Below are positions 7,889 through 15,980 of a stretch of 64,000 bases of DNA, in pieces. A program made the translations under genes and the position numbers. Positions within the stretch are counted from its first letter, which is position 1. The number at the start of each line of letters is the position of its first letter. The stretch is from Elusimicrobiota bacterium (GTDB taxonomy: Bacteria; Elusimicrobiota; Elusimicrobia; UBA1565; UBA9628). The stretch lies in contig JAHFCF010000005.1 of the NCBI GenBank assembly GCA_023249645.1, positions 88,837 to 152,836 of the forward strand, written 5' to 3'. The notes under the pieces are model-generated. The model made no database searches, had not been told where the DNA came from, and was given only the letters and a program-made list of their open reading frames with translations.

Positions 7889-8878
7889 ATGAGAAATCTC
7901 CTGCCTTTGTCGGCGGCGCTCGCCGCTTTCCTTGGTGTCGGCCTCTTTGGTTGCGTCTCCGTGCCTACCGTTGACAGCTACGTCCGCAAGCATCGGGGAG
8001 AAGGCTCGCGCATGACCATCGCGAGCCCTCAAGACGATGTCCACCGCGCGGCTCTCGAAATGCTCGAATACGACAAGAAAGTCCACGAGCAAGCCAAAGC
8101 GCAGCTGCCCTCGAGCATCCCCGTGCCTCCGCGCGTGATCAGCGATGATGGGAATGTGCTGCGCATCACCTCCATGATGCAGGAAAGGTACTATCAGGAT
8201 TTTGAACAGACCAGCATCTTCCTTGACCCGGGAGCGGATGGCGAACATACGGACGTGGAGGTCATCGCAGAATATTTCTTCGATGGCACCGTCTACACAA
8301 AAGAGCAATCCAATTCCAGCGAAAATTCGACGTTAGCGGCGATTGCCAGCATCGCGCAAAGTTACGCCAAGGTCCGCAAGGCGGCCGCGGATAAGCTCGC
8401 GGCTCAAGCCGCGGCTGAGACGGGGGAGCAGGCCGGCGACGAGCTGGCGCAAGCGGGAAAGACCCAAGAGGCTTTCGCCCGCTACATGGCCGCCGTTCCG
8501 GGCGCTCCCGCTGGCAGCGAGCTGGAGCAGAGGCTGCGCGAGAAGGTCATCCGCCATGTCCAGTCCCTCGGATCGCCGCCTCCGATCCCCGAGGAAGCGA
8601 CGCGGCACGCGGTCCGAGGGAAGGCCTTCCTGGAGAAGGCCCAGGACGCGGGCGGATTGGCTTTGGCCGTGTCGGAATATCGGCAGGCGCTTGAACTTGC
8701 GCCCTGGTGGGCGACCGGCTACTTCAATCTCGGACTCATCCAGGAAAAAGCCGCGGATTACTCGGGCGCGATCCAGAGCCTCAAGCTCTATCTTCTCGCG
8801 GCGCCGCATTCCGCCGACGCGAAAGCGGTCCAGGAGAAGATCTACAAACTTGAGGTCTCCCAGGAGATGAATCATTGA
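7889..8878 (+). CDS. TPR-containing lipoprotein, paralogue 1
   Basis: 329 residues from the ATG at 7889 (GGAGG nine bases upstream; a TTG at 7880 is an alternative). Signal peptide with lipobox-like LFGC at about 23-26, so probably anchored in the envelope by lipid. Residues 30-150 form a mixed domain of unknown type. After a long helix, residues 230-325 contain PPIPEEA and a TPR-like pair (PWWATGYFNLGLIQEKAADYSGAI, then LKLYLLAAP). The next gene repeats this TPR block, so the two are tandem paralogues. Stop and next start overlap (ATGA), indicating one operon with the FecR-domain gene. Function unknown. Confidence 0.75.
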   Translation: MRNLLPLSAALAAFLGVGLFGCVSVPTVDSYVRKHRGEGSRMTIASPQDDVHRAALEMLEYDKKVHEQAKAQLPSSIPVPPRVISDDGNVLRITSMMQERYYQDFEQTSIFLDPGADGEHTDVEVIAEYFFDGTVYTKEQSNSSENSTLAAIASIAQSYAKVRKAAADKLAAQAAAETGEQAGDELAQAGKTQEAFARYMAAVPGAPAGSELEQRLREKVIRHVQSLGSPPPIPEEATRHAVRGKAFLEKAQDAGGLALAVSEYRQALELAPWWATGYFNLGLIQEKAADYSGAIQSLKLYLLAAPHSADAKAVQEKIYKLEVSQEMNH

Positions 8879-10101
8879 TGAAGACCATATCCATCCAAAC
8901 CGCCCCCGGCATCAGTCTCTCCCTGCTGGCAGTGATTTTTTCCGCGATGCTGACCGGCTGCTCCACGACCGAATACGGCGGCGGCCCTACCGTGATCACC
9001 GACCAGGAAGTCGAAGCAGGCAGGGAGACGGCCCAGCGGCTCGTCGCGCGGGCGCAGACGGAATTGGCCGCCCAGGAAGCGAAGCTCGCGCAGAGCGACG
9101 ATGCCGAGCATGCCGGCGTCGCGGCCGAGAAGGCGGGCCGGTTCGATGAAGCTTTCCAACAGGATCTCTCCGCTCTCCAAGCGCTCGGCGAGGATCCGGA
9201 TCCCGCGGAGGACTATCGCCTCTGCGAGAGGATCATCAAGCTCGTCCCGCGTCTGTCTCGCACTCCCCCGATCCCCGAGGAGGTCAAGAGGCGTATGGCC
9301 TTTGGAAAAGTAGCCCTCAAGGAGGCGCAGAAGCCGCAAGACTTCGAGAAATCCGCGGCCGAGTTCGCCAAGGCCTCGCACTTGGCGCCGTGGCTTGCGG
9401 CGCCCTACTTCAATCTCGCCCTGGTCCAGGAGAAGGCGGGTCTCGTCGGTGGCGCGCTCAACCATTTCAAGCTCTATCTTCTCGCTTCTCCGAATGATCC
9501 CGATGCGGAGAAGGTCAGAGGTCATATCTATGAACTGGAATACAAGCAAGGCGGCACCGCGTCGGCGCCGCAAGGCTTGGCCGGGAACTGGGCCTATGGC
9601 TATGTCTTCAATGGAGAAAAGAAGAAATTGATCTATCGCATCGATGTCTCCGGCGATGACTTCACGCTCGTCCGCCCGGCCGCCCCCTATTCGTCGCAGG
9701 CCACGATGTACACGGGCACGCTCCAGGGCCGCCGCATCCGCGGGAAATACACGCAGGGCCAGGCTTTGAACTGCGGGGAGACCAGGCGCGATGTCATGAG
9801 AGCAGATTTTTATCTGGACAACATCGTCCACTGCACATTCCCGAACGATTTCGCCCTGCCGATGTCGGGGGAATTGAGCTCCGACGGCGATACGCTGAGG
9901 CTGAGTTATGAGACTGCCGTCACCACGGTGGCAGTTCACTCGAGGACCGACATCAATCTTCTCGCGGGCAACAGCAGCGAGACCGTCGTGACGATCGGAT
10001 TGATGGAGGAGCTCAAGCTTGAGACGATCAAGCTGACCCGGGACGGTCCGGCACCGTCAGCGCTCGAGGGCATCATCCGCCGTCTTAAAGTCGACCAGTG
10101 A
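8878..10101 (+). CDS. TPR-containing lipoprotein, paralogue 2
   Basis: 407 residues; ATG at 8878 overlaps the previous TGA. Signal peptide with lipobox SAMLTGC (C at about 29). Residues 30-220 match the C-terminal part of the upstream gene (PPIPEEV, APWLAAPYFNLALVQEKAG, FKLYLLASPNDPDAEKV). About 180 further residues form an all-beta-looking C-terminal domain (NWAYGYVFNGEKKKLIYRIDVSGDDF onward, with repeated polar strands) absent from paralogue 1. Likely an envelope scaffold. Function unknown; the shared TPR block and coupling argue that the three-gene operon acts as a unit. Confidence 0.75.
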   Translation: MKTISIQTAPGISLSLLAVIFSAMLTGCSTTEYGGGPTVITDQEVEAGRETAQRLVARAQTELAAQEAKLAQSDDAEHAGVAAEKAGRFDEAFQQDLSALQALGEDPDPAEDYRLCERIIKLVPRLSRTPPIPEEVKRRMAFGKVALKEAQKPQDFEKSAAEFAKASHLAPWLAAPYFNLALVQEKAGLVGGALNHFKLYLLASPNDPDAEKVRGHIYELEYKQGGTASAPQGLAGNWAYGYVFNGEKKKLIYRIDVSGDDFTLVRPAAPYSSQATMYTGTLQGRRIRGKYTQGQALNCGETRRDVMRADFYLDNIVHCTFPNDFALPMSGELSSDGDTLRLSYETAVTTVAVHSRTDINLLAGNSSETVVTIGLMEELKLETIKLTRDGPAPSALEGIIRRLKVDQ

Positions 10102-10103
10102 GA

Positions 10104-11630
10104 ATGAAAGTCGGCAGATTCTGCCTCAGCCTGTTTTTCTGCCTTGCCGGCGGATCTTCCAGGATCGCTCACGCCTCCTGCGGATGCATGCCCAAAGACG
10201 GCGGCAATGCGGTTTACTATGAGTGCGGCGGGCCCGTGCCTGCCCGCTGCACGGGAAGCTCCGCAGCGACATCGTCGGGCGGCGGGGGCTACTCCGGCGG
10301 CTACGGAGCAGCGGCCGCGGGGAATGCCCTTGGGAATTTAAGCGAACAGGCTGGAGCCGCCTTGTGGAACGGGGTCTTCGGCAATCCTCAGCAGAAAGCC
10401 GACGAAGCGGCCGCGGAGGCGGAGCGTCAGCGCCAATTGGCGATCCAGCGCGAGAACGCGCGCGTGCTCAGGTGCCAGAAGGCGGCCGCGGACCAGAAAA
10501 AATTCGACGCGGACCAGTCCGAACTTTTAGGCCAGATGCGGGGCGCCGACTCTGGAGACGGACAACTCCAACTCAAGGATTTCGGCTCATCACGGCAACG
10601 CCCGGGGGCTGGACAGGACGTGTGCGCTTCCGGCAAACCGTCGCCTCCGTCGCAGACCGGCCATACGGGCGAATGCGGATGGGAGCTGGCGCAGGCCCGT
10701 TATGAAAGCCAGCAGCAGAAATGGGAGGCCCAGTGCGGGGAGGGCGTTGGAACTCCGACGGGGGCGACGGGTCTTGTGCTCAAGGACCTCGGCGATTCCC
10801 CAAGGATATGCGGCAACTGCTACGACGCCTACTCCAAGAACAGCGCCTCGTGCGACGCGGGCGCCGGCACCTTCGGATACAACGCCTGCCTCAATGACGC
10901 CTTCAAGGCATGGAAAAAGTGCCTGGGCCCCGCGGACGAGGCCGAGTGTCCGGGGGAGATGATTCCCCCGCGAGTCAAGACCTCCGCCAGCGCAGGCGCG
11001 CTGGATCTGGGCGATCTCAAGGATATCGCGCCTCCGCACACTCCCCCCTCTCCACCTCCGGCCGGATCCTCCGTGCTGTGGAAAGCCTTGGAGATGAAAG
11101 GCGACGTCTCTTTTGTGACCCGGTCCGGCCGCAAGCTGACTCCGGGAGAGATGCCCAACGGCGCCGACCTCGCCGGCGCGACGGTGCAAACCGGCCTCCA
11201 TTCGGCGGTCAAGCTGCGGCTTCCGGATGATACGACCTTCAAGATCGGTCCGGGCTCCAAGCTGGTGCTCGATGAGTTCGTCTACGATCCCAAGACGGGC
11301 GCCACGAAAAAGGTCGTGAGCATGTCGAAGGGAGTCTTTCGTTGGGTGACGGGAGAGATGAGCAAGGCCAAAACACAAGCGGGCGCAGGCGCCTCGGAAG
11401 AAACGCTGCACATCCCGGCCGGAGACCTGGGCATCCGGGGAACCGATTTTGAAACCTCTATTGATCCCAGCGGGGCGGGGCGGGTCCGCCTGTTTTCCGG
11501 TGCGCTCGAGGTCAAGCCTAAGAAGGACGCAAAGCCCTTTCCTCTGGCCGGAGGCCACGAGGTGCGCTTCGGTGCTGACGGACGCTTTGGTCCTGTGAGC
11601 CGGTTGAAGTCGCATCCTACGCGATCTTGA
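10104..11630 (+). CDS. Secreted FecR-domain protein
   Basis: 508 residues from ATG at 10104; a GTG at 10098 overlapping the previous stop adds two residues. Signal peptide to about SRIAHA. Cys-rich N-terminal part (SCGCMPKDGG, then Gly/Tyr/Ala-rich), a helical Gln-rich stretch, another Cys-rich part (ICGNCYDAYSK, CDAGAGTFGYNAC), then a FecR-like beta domain about 330-500 (ATVQTGLHSAVKLRL, TTFKIGPGSKLVLDEF, GDLGIRGTDFE). In this setting FecR domains occur in secreted ligand-binding proteins, not only in anti-sigma factors. The many cysteines suggest disulfides in the periplasm. Last gene of the operon that starts with two TPR lipoproteins. Confidence 0.72.
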   Translation: MKVGRFCLSLFFCLAGGSSRIAHASCGCMPKDGGNAVYYECGGPVPARCTGSSAATSSGGGGYSGGYGAAAAGNALGNLSEQAGAALWNGVFGNPQQKADEAAAEAERQRQLAIQRENARVLRCQKAAADQKKFDADQSELLGQMRGADSGDGQLQLKDFGSSRQRPGAGQDVCASGKPSPPSQTGHTGECGWELAQARYESQQQKWEAQCGEGVGTPTGATGLVLKDLGDSPRICGNCYDAYSKNSASCDAGAGTFGYNACLNDAFKAWKKCLGPADEAECPGEMIPPRVKTSASAGALDLGDLKDIAPPHTPPSPPPAGSSVLWKALEMKGDVSFVTRSGRKLTPGEMPNGADLAGATVQTGLHSAVKLRLPDDTTFKIGPGSKLVLDEFVYDPKTGATKKVVSMSKGVFRWVTGEMSKAKTQAGAGASEETLHIPAGDLGIRGTDFETSIDPSGAGRVRLFSGALEVKPKKDAKPFPLAGGHEVRFGADGRFGPVSRLKSHPTRS

Positions 11631-11675
11631 GACGACGGCGAAACCCGCGCTGCGGTTGGGGGTAGTGTCTGGGCC

Positions 11676-11704
11676 TTGACAATAGTTCACTTATATGTTA
11701 ACCT
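11676..11704 (+). promoter_or_regulatory. Possible promoter of the RelE/XRE module
   Basis: Perfect TTGACA at 11676-11681, 17 bp spacer, then TAACCT (11699-11704), a weak -10. The stretch is AT-rich against its surroundings and contains GTT...AAC half-symmetry that could bind the antitoxin. Confidence 0.4.
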
Positions 11705-11719
11705 TAAGAGGGCAGAAGA

Positions 11720-12142
11720 ATGGCAAAATATCCAGACTACGATGACGTTCTAATCCATCCGGGACGCCATCTAACGGCGGAGTGGTACTACACGATAGAG
11801 AGTAAAATGCCGGCTTTGGAATATTATGAGGCGCTGGCCAAAGTGGACCAGGACAGGTTCGACGACATGATTAGGTATTTGTGCGAGACGAAGCCGGGAT
11901 CCTTGCTTCCGAAGACGCTTTTCCGGATTGAGGACCGTGCCAATAAGATTTATGCGCTAAAGCCGCGGGATGAGAGATTCTTTAACTTTATGACGGCGGG
12001 CGCCAAGGTGATCATCACCAATGCCTATCATAAGCACTCACAGCAGATGACCAAAGCCGATTTGGAACATCTAAAAGTCGCCGTGCGCTATAGGCACGAC
12101 TATTTGAAGCGCATCCAGGAGGGAACCTACTATGAAAACTAA
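11720..12142 (+). CDS. RelE/HigB-like toxin (phage-derived Gp49-like)
   Basis: 140 residues with GAGGG before the ATG. Central block PKTLFRIEDRANKIYALKPRDERFFNFMTAGAKVIITNAYHKHSQQMTKADLEHLKVAVRYRHDYLK fits the RelE-superfamily toxin pattern: beta strands with basic residues, the Phe-rich core, then K-x-H-K-x-S and a C-terminal helix. Such toxins cleave mRNA on the ribosome. The gene overlaps the XRE antitoxin gene by 11 bp in the toxin-first order of HigBA-type modules. Lower GC than neighbours suggests recent gain. Could also be a host-inhibition peptide of a mobile element, but pairing with the HTH gene favours toxin. Confidence 0.75.
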   Translation: MAKYPDYDDVLIHPGRHLTAEWYYTIESKMPALEYYEALAKVDQDRFDDMIRYLCETKPGSLLPKTLFRIEDRANKIYALKPRDERFFNFMTAGAKVIITNAYHKHSQQMTKADLEHLKVAVRYRHDYLKRIQEGTYYEN

Positions 12143-12473
12143 AGGGAAAGCCAAGGGACTTCTAGAACGGAAGATGGAGGACCCTGCCTACCGCAGCCGT
12201 CATGAGGAGAGCTATGAGCTTTTCAAGCTGGAAGTCCAAATGCTTAACGCTTTGGAAAGAAAGCATTGGAGCTACTCCGACCTCGCGAAGGTCATGGGGA
12301 CTCAAAAGAGCGCGATATCCCGCGATCTTAAGGGCGGCGGCCTGAAAACCGCTTCCATGGATCGTATCACAAGGATGGCGGCAGCCCTGGGCTTGAAGTT
12401 TCTTCCGTTCTGTGTCGCGGCGAGCAAAGCCAAACAGGTCTTGCCCCTCATTCAAAGGTTGGCTGTCGCTTAA
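12132..12473 (+). CDS. XRE-family antitoxin
   Basis: 113 residues. Helix-turn-helix about 50-95: WSYSDLAKVMGTQKSAISRDLKGG and TASMDRITRMAAALGLK, typical of XRE/HigA antitoxins that neutralise the toxin and repress the operon. N-terminal helix (LERKMEDPAYRSRHEESYELFKLE) probably contacts the toxin. Overlaps the toxin stop by 11 bp, so translationally coupled. Confidence 0.82.
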   Translation: MKTKGKAKGLLERKMEDPAYRSRHEESYELFKLEVQMLNALERKHWSYSDLAKVMGTQKSAISRDLKGGGLKTASMDRITRMAAALGLKFLPFCVAASKAKQVLPLIQRLAVA

Positions 12474-12503
12474 GCTTGTGTGTTGGCGACTCCTCGCCTG
12501 AAC

Positions 12504-12854
12504 TCACGGCCCGCACGCCCTCGTACATCCGGCGGTACAATTGACCCCATCAGAAGGATGTAAGGACTGGTGCTGGGGCCTGCGGACAATCGTCGTGTTG
12601 GAGCAGTTGAGGTTTTGAGGACCGCCTCCGGTAGGCACGGAAAGGGTATGTACAATTTGCACCCACCCTTTCTGGAGTTCAGGATCGCGCTGCTTCATCC
12701 TCTGGATATACTGTTTGGCGTCTCGTGAGTCGATCAGCGCGAGGACGACGTCTTCCACGACAAACCACCACTCGTTGTCGTGGATGATGCGGCGGATCTC
12801 TTTGCGTTGGAATAAGGCAATGCGAGTCTCGGGATTTTGGTGAATTTCTCCCAT
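12504..12854 (-). pseudogene. BRO N-terminal domain protein, truncated remnant
   Basis: Residues 1-85 match phage antirepressor BRO-N proteins (RIALFQRKEIRRIIHDNEWWFVVEDVVLALIDSRDAKQYIQRMKQRD, then GWVQIVHTLSVPTGGGPQNLNCSNT). Right after NCSNT, where family members continue with about 100-200 residues, the frame runs into a short unrelated Cys-rich tail and stops, so the rest is lost by deletion or frameshift. The gene lies next to a toxin-antitoxin pair, so this 1.2-kb island looks like a mobile-DNA scar. Upstream GGAG (minus strand) supports the ATG at 12854. Probably non-functional, or a free BRO-N domain. Confidence 0.7.
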
Positions 12855-12884
12855 GGGGGGTTCTCCTTGGAGCCGCCGGGCGTT

Positions 12885-14078
12885 CTACGCGACCTTGAGG
12901 CCCTTGACGGCGGCCTCATCCTGGCCGATGAGGCGCCGCGCGGCGTCGACCTGCTCCCAAATGTTGCACATCATGACGCCTTGGATCTTTCCGTCGCGGA
13001 CATAATAAATGGTCCCTTGGCGGTTCTCTTCTTTCCAATCGGCGACCACCTCTAATTTTGAGTCGATCTCACCCACCGCCTCGTAGCCGAACTCGAAGAG
13101 GTCGGAGAAGAAATAGGGCAGATAGTCGAAGGCCTGGTGCGCCCCCGCCATGTTTTTCCCCGCGTGTTTGCCCAGACTTGAGGCATTGTCCCAATGCTCC
13201 AGGCGCGTCATCTTGCCCAAGGCCGCGCAGGGGAAGTTGGCGTTGTCGCCGGCCGCATAGATGTCGGGGGCGTCAGTCCGCAGATAGGCGTCGACTTGGA
13301 TGCCGTTGGCGATCGTCAGCTCCGCGCGCGCCGCAAGGTCCGTTTCCGGCTGGATGCCGATGCCGACGATGACCATGTCGGACTCGATCTCTCTGGCTTG
13401 TTCGGTCCTTGTTTTGAATTTTTCACCTTGGCGGATGATCGAAGCCGGCTTCTCATGGATGATCTGGATCCCCTGGGCCAGGTAATGAGCCTCCATCGCT
13501 TTTCCCAGAGTCTCAGGGAAGATCCTCTGGCAGAGATATTCCCCGGGAAAGAGCATGACGACTTTGACCTGGTTGAGGGCCAGCGCCGCGGCGATCTCGG
13601 AGCCGATGAACCCGCCGCCGATCACCAGCGCGGTCTTGCCCGGCGCGGCTTGAGGCCGCAGGCGCAGGTAGTCGTCCAACGTCCGGTAGTAGAAGAGTCC
13701 TTCAATATCTCCTCCCGGGAGGGGCAGGTGCGTGGGACGGCCTCCTGTGGCTAAAAGCAATTTTTCATAGTGGATGATATTGCCTGATTGATCCGCAACG
13801 GTCTTCTGCTTGGGGTCGATCGAGGCGACGGTGGTTGCGAGCTTCAGATCGACTTTATTCTCAGTATAAAAACTTTGATCGTGACGAAAGACTTTTTCCA
13901 AAGGCATCTTGCCGAACCACAGCTTCTTCGTCAGCGGCGGCCGGTCATAGGGCAGGTTTTTCTCTTGCCCGATCAGCGCGAGTGACCCATCGCGGTCGAT
14001 CTCACGGATGCCTTCGATGGCAGAAGCGCCGGCCAGTCCCGCGCCGACGATCAGGTATTTATAGGAGTTATTCCCCAT
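12885..14078 (-). CDS. FAD-dependent pyridine nucleotide reductase (ferredoxin/rubredoxin reductase-like)
   Basis: 397 residues. FAD-binding GAGLAG (about 12), NAD(P)H-binding GGGFIGSEIAAAL (about 156), ATGGRP and a second FAD motif in DIYAAGDNANF (about 283), then a C-terminal interface domain (LEHWDNASSLGKHAGKNM...). No redox-active CxxxxC, so it resembles AIF/rubredoxin-NAD reductases rather than thioredoxin reductases. Likely moves electrons from NAD(P)H to a ferredoxin, rubredoxin or oxidant. Its promoter overlaps a perfect inverted repeat (14100-14119), so it is probably repressor-controlled; the neighbouring sodC operon suggests an oxidative-stress setting. Confidence 0.83.
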   Translation of the reverse strand: MGNNSYKYLIVGAGLAGASAIEGIREIDRDGSLALIGQEKNLPYDRPPLTKKLWFGKMPLEKVFRHDQSFYTENKVDLKLATTVASIDPKQKTVADQSGNIIHYEKLLLATGGRPTHLPLPGGDIEGLFYYRTLDDYLRLRPQAAPGKTALVIGGGFIGSEIAAALALNQVKVVMLFPGEYLCQRIFPETLGKAMEAHYLAQGIQIIHEKPASIIRQGEKFKTRTEQAREIESDMVIVGIGIQPETDLAARAELTIANGIQVDAYLRTDAPDIYAAGDNANFPCAALGKMTRLEHWDNASSLGKHAGKNMAGAHQAFDYLPYFFSDLFEFGYEAVGEIDSKLEVVADWKEENRQGTIYYVRDGKIQGVMMCNIWEQVDAARRLIGQDEAAVKGLKVA

Positions 14079-14099
14079 GATCCTTTGCTTCTTTGAGCA

Positions 14100-14119
14100 A
14101 TAGGATAGCCATATCCTAT
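14100..14119. promoter_or_regulatory. Inverted-repeat operator overlapping the reductase -10
   Basis: ATAGGATA-GCCA-TATCCTAT: a perfect 8-bp inverted repeat with a 4-bp centre. It covers the -10 hexamer of the reductase promoter, the classic place for a repressor. The cognate regulator is not identifiable here. Confidence 0.6.
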
Positions 14120-14140
14120 CAAGGGGATGTCAAATGTCAA
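14113..14140 (-). promoter_or_regulatory. Promoter of the flavin reductase gene
   Basis: Minus strand TTGACA (14140-14135), 16-bp spacer, TAGGAT (14118-14113). A second TTGACA copy lies at 14133-14128. The -35 lies inside the 3' end of the upstream DUF2231 gene. Confidence 0.55.
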
Positions 14141-14571
14141 CGTCGATCGGGAACCATTCCTAGATGATGCCGGAAGACCAGTTCGCCCCCCAGCCAGGCC
14201 CCGAAGATCAGGACGAGCTGCCCGGCGGCGGCCAACGCATCCGAGATCAGCAGACCATGCGCTCCCCAGGTCCGCGCCAGAAGGCTGGCCGTGTAGATGC
14301 TCACGGCTGTCAGCATCACGAGCATGTGTCGGAAGGCGACAGATTCCGCCAAGTGCTCCTTGGGGAGGGCCGCGAAGTCGGCCAGCCCTGTCGCGGCGGT
14401 CGGCAATGCCGTCAAGAGTCCAGCGGCCAGGGCCCAGAAAGCGGCCGTGTGCCAGAAGGGGTCCCCCCTCCAGAATCCGATGAGGTCGGCCGGAAGCGCG
14501 AGGCTGAGCAGGGCGATCGGGAAATGCACGACCTGGGAATGGATCGGATGCCCGAAAAGCCGCAAGCTCAA
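14137..14571 (-). CDS. DUF2231-type membrane protein
   Basis: 144 residues, four predicted membrane helices. The N-terminal GHPIHSQVVHFPIALL with paired histidines, and further His in the loop FRHMLVML, match the DUF2231 family, which is often next to cytochrome or redox genes and may bind haem. Start is a TTG at 14571, seven bases after the upstream stop; no ATG exists upstream in frame, so the exact start is uncertain. Last gene of the sodC operon. Confidence 0.7.
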   Translation of the reverse strand: MSLRLFGHPIHSQVVHFPIALLSLALPADLIGFWRGDPFWHTAAFWALAAGLLTALPTAATGLADFAALPKEHLAESVAFRHMLVMLTAVSIYTASLLARTWGAHGLLISDALAAAGQLVLIFGAWLGGELVFRHHLGMVPDRR

Positions 14572-14578
14572 GGGAGTT

Positions 14579-14923
14579 TCAGGCTTTCATGAGGGACGTC
14601 ACCAGCAGCAAGAAGGCCGAGACGGCGACCAGGGCGTGGATGATCACCACGGGAGACGGCAATCTTTGCTGACGCAGATGGTAGGAGAAGAGGAAGAAGC
14701 CGCCCAGGGCCGCCAGCACGAACAGGCCCAAGGAGGCGGCCGCGGCACTTCCCACCCCCAATCCGAAAACAGCCCAGCCCAGGGTCGCGAGTCCGGACGC
14801 GCCCACCAGGCCGTGCAGCAAGGCCAAGGGCAGCGGGATCGTCTTGTCGCGAAAATGCAAAGTGGCCAGGACCAGCCCACCCAGAGCCGCGATACCGAAC
14901 AGGATTACAGCAGTCAGTAACAT
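14579..14923 (-). CDS. Small integral membrane protein, unknown
   Basis: 114 residues, four hydrophobic segments (about 3-22, 31-52, 58-80, 90-112) with short polar loops. GGGAGGAG eleven bases before the ATG supports the start. It lies between the beta-barrel gene and DUF2231, with which it shares size and topology, so the two may pair. No recognised motif apart from ALLHGLVGASG and VIIHALVAVSA, two His-containing helices that look internally repeated. Confidence 0.65.
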   Translation of the reverse strand: MLLTAVILFGIAALGGLVLATLHFRDKTIPLPLALLHGLVGASGLATLGWAVFGLGVGSAAAASLGLFVLAALGGFFLFSYHLRQQRLPSPVVIIHALVAVSAFLLLVTSLMKA

Positions 14924-14937
14924 ACAGGTCTCCTCCC

Positions 14938-15408
14938 TTATTTTTTAGTCTTTCCGAAATAGTAGCGCAATCCCACGCCGCCGTCCAGGTTGTCGCCCAG
15001 GCTGGGAGCCAGGCGCAACACGGGCACGACCTCGGCGAACACCTCGAGCGGTGTGTCCTTGACGAGGTAGGCCAGGCCGCCGACGAAGCGGATGCCGAAG
15101 AGGGATTCGTCTTGGTCCTCGATCTTAAGGCCCAGGCCTAGGTAAGGGACGAGCTTTCCCATGGGGGGCTGATACGAGAAGTCGCGGAAGTGGGTCAGCG
15201 CGTCCGCGTGCATGTCGAAGTTGCTGCCCTGCGCTCCCAAGGCCAGATCCAAGGCGTTGCTATGATCAAGGATGTATTTCGCGGTGAAGCCGAAGGGCGT
15301 GCCGATATAGGCGCCGACCCCGAGCTGGCCCTTATCTTCCTGGGCCTGTGCTGGGATGGACAGCAGGCTCAAGCTCAAGCCTGCCAGCGCGAGAAGATAT
15401 TTTCTCAT
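14938..15408 (-). CDS. Small outer-membrane beta-barrel protein
   Basis: 156 residues. Signal peptide 1-22 (LLALAGLSLSLLSIPAQAQ). The mature part is a run of alternating hydrophobic/polar strands with Gly turns (GVGAYIGTPFGFTAKYIL, LVPYLGLGLKIED, IRFVGGLAYLV) ending in an aromatic strand GLRYYFGKTKK: an eight-stranded barrel pattern. Its ribosome binding site lies inside the last codons of sodC, three bases before its ATG, so it is tightly coupled to sodC. Confidence 0.75.
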   Translation of the reverse strand: MRKYLLALAGLSLSLLSIPAQAQEDKGQLGVGAYIGTPFGFTAKYILDHSNALDLALGAQGSNFDMHADALTHFRDFSYQPPMGKLVPYLGLGLKIEDQDESLFGIRFVGGLAYLVKDTPLEVFAEVVPVLRLAPSLGDNLDGGVGLRYYFGKTKK

Positions 15409-15411
15409 AGG

Positions 15412-15927
15412 TTATTTCCCTCCCGTAATGACGATGATCCCGCAGCCGACGCGCCCGCCGGCGTTGCCGACCGGCTGGCTGAAATCATCCTTCTTCTCAT
15501 GCACGATCACGGCGCGGCCGGCCACCGTGTACTTCCCCTCGGCCAAGGTGACGCGAGGCAGCATGACTTCTAGGCTGGCGCTGCCGTCCGCCGCGGCGAG
15601 TATGTTGCCCATATCCCCGCTGTGAGCCTTGTGCATCCCGTCCTTGGGAAGAAAGCCGTGCGGAGAGCTCAAGGGGTTGTAGTGACTGCCGGCGGCCTTG
15701 CCGACGTCCTCGCAGGAGCCGAACTCGTGGATATGGAAGGCATGGTCTCCCGGCGTCAGGCCGGTCAGCTGGACGCTCACGTGCAGGCCGCCCTTCATGT
15801 CGTGGAAGGTGACGGTGCCTGATACCTTGGACTCCGGCGTGGTCCCTTTGACGAGGGCGACTCCTGAGTCAGCTGCCGCGACGGTCGCCAGGGTCAGGCT
15901 CAGGGCTGCGACGATGATTCCTTTCAT
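15412..15927 (-). CDS. sodC: Periplasmic Cu/Zn superoxide dismutase
   Basis: 171 residues with a signal peptide to about VAAADS. Copper/zinc ligands are visible in HAFHIHEFGSC, AGSHYNP, HSGDMGN and VIVHEKKDD; the conserved disulfide pair is C in FGSC and GGRVGCGI. Converts superoxide to H2O2 and O2 in the periplasm. First gene of a four-gene operon (barrel, small membrane protein, DUF2231); GGGAGG precedes the ATG. The short AT-rich gap upstream probably holds the promoter. Confidence 0.95.
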   Translation of the reverse strand: MKGIIVAALSLTLATVAAADSGVALVKGTTPESKVSGTVTFHDMKGGLHVSVQLTGLTPGDHAFHIHEFGSCEDVGKAAGSHYNPLSSPHGFLPKDGMHKAHSGDMGNILAAADGSASLEVMLPRVTLAEGKYTVAGRAVIVHEKKDDFSQPVGNAGGRVGCGIIVITGGK

Positions 15928-15980
15928 GGGACCTCCCAGTAATGATACATCGAATAGGTAAAAATTAAATCAAATTCCAA

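Noticed and set aside
12470..12655. Minus-strand open frame continuing across the BRO remnant
   Set aside because: Frame shadow with no start signal and no matching domain.
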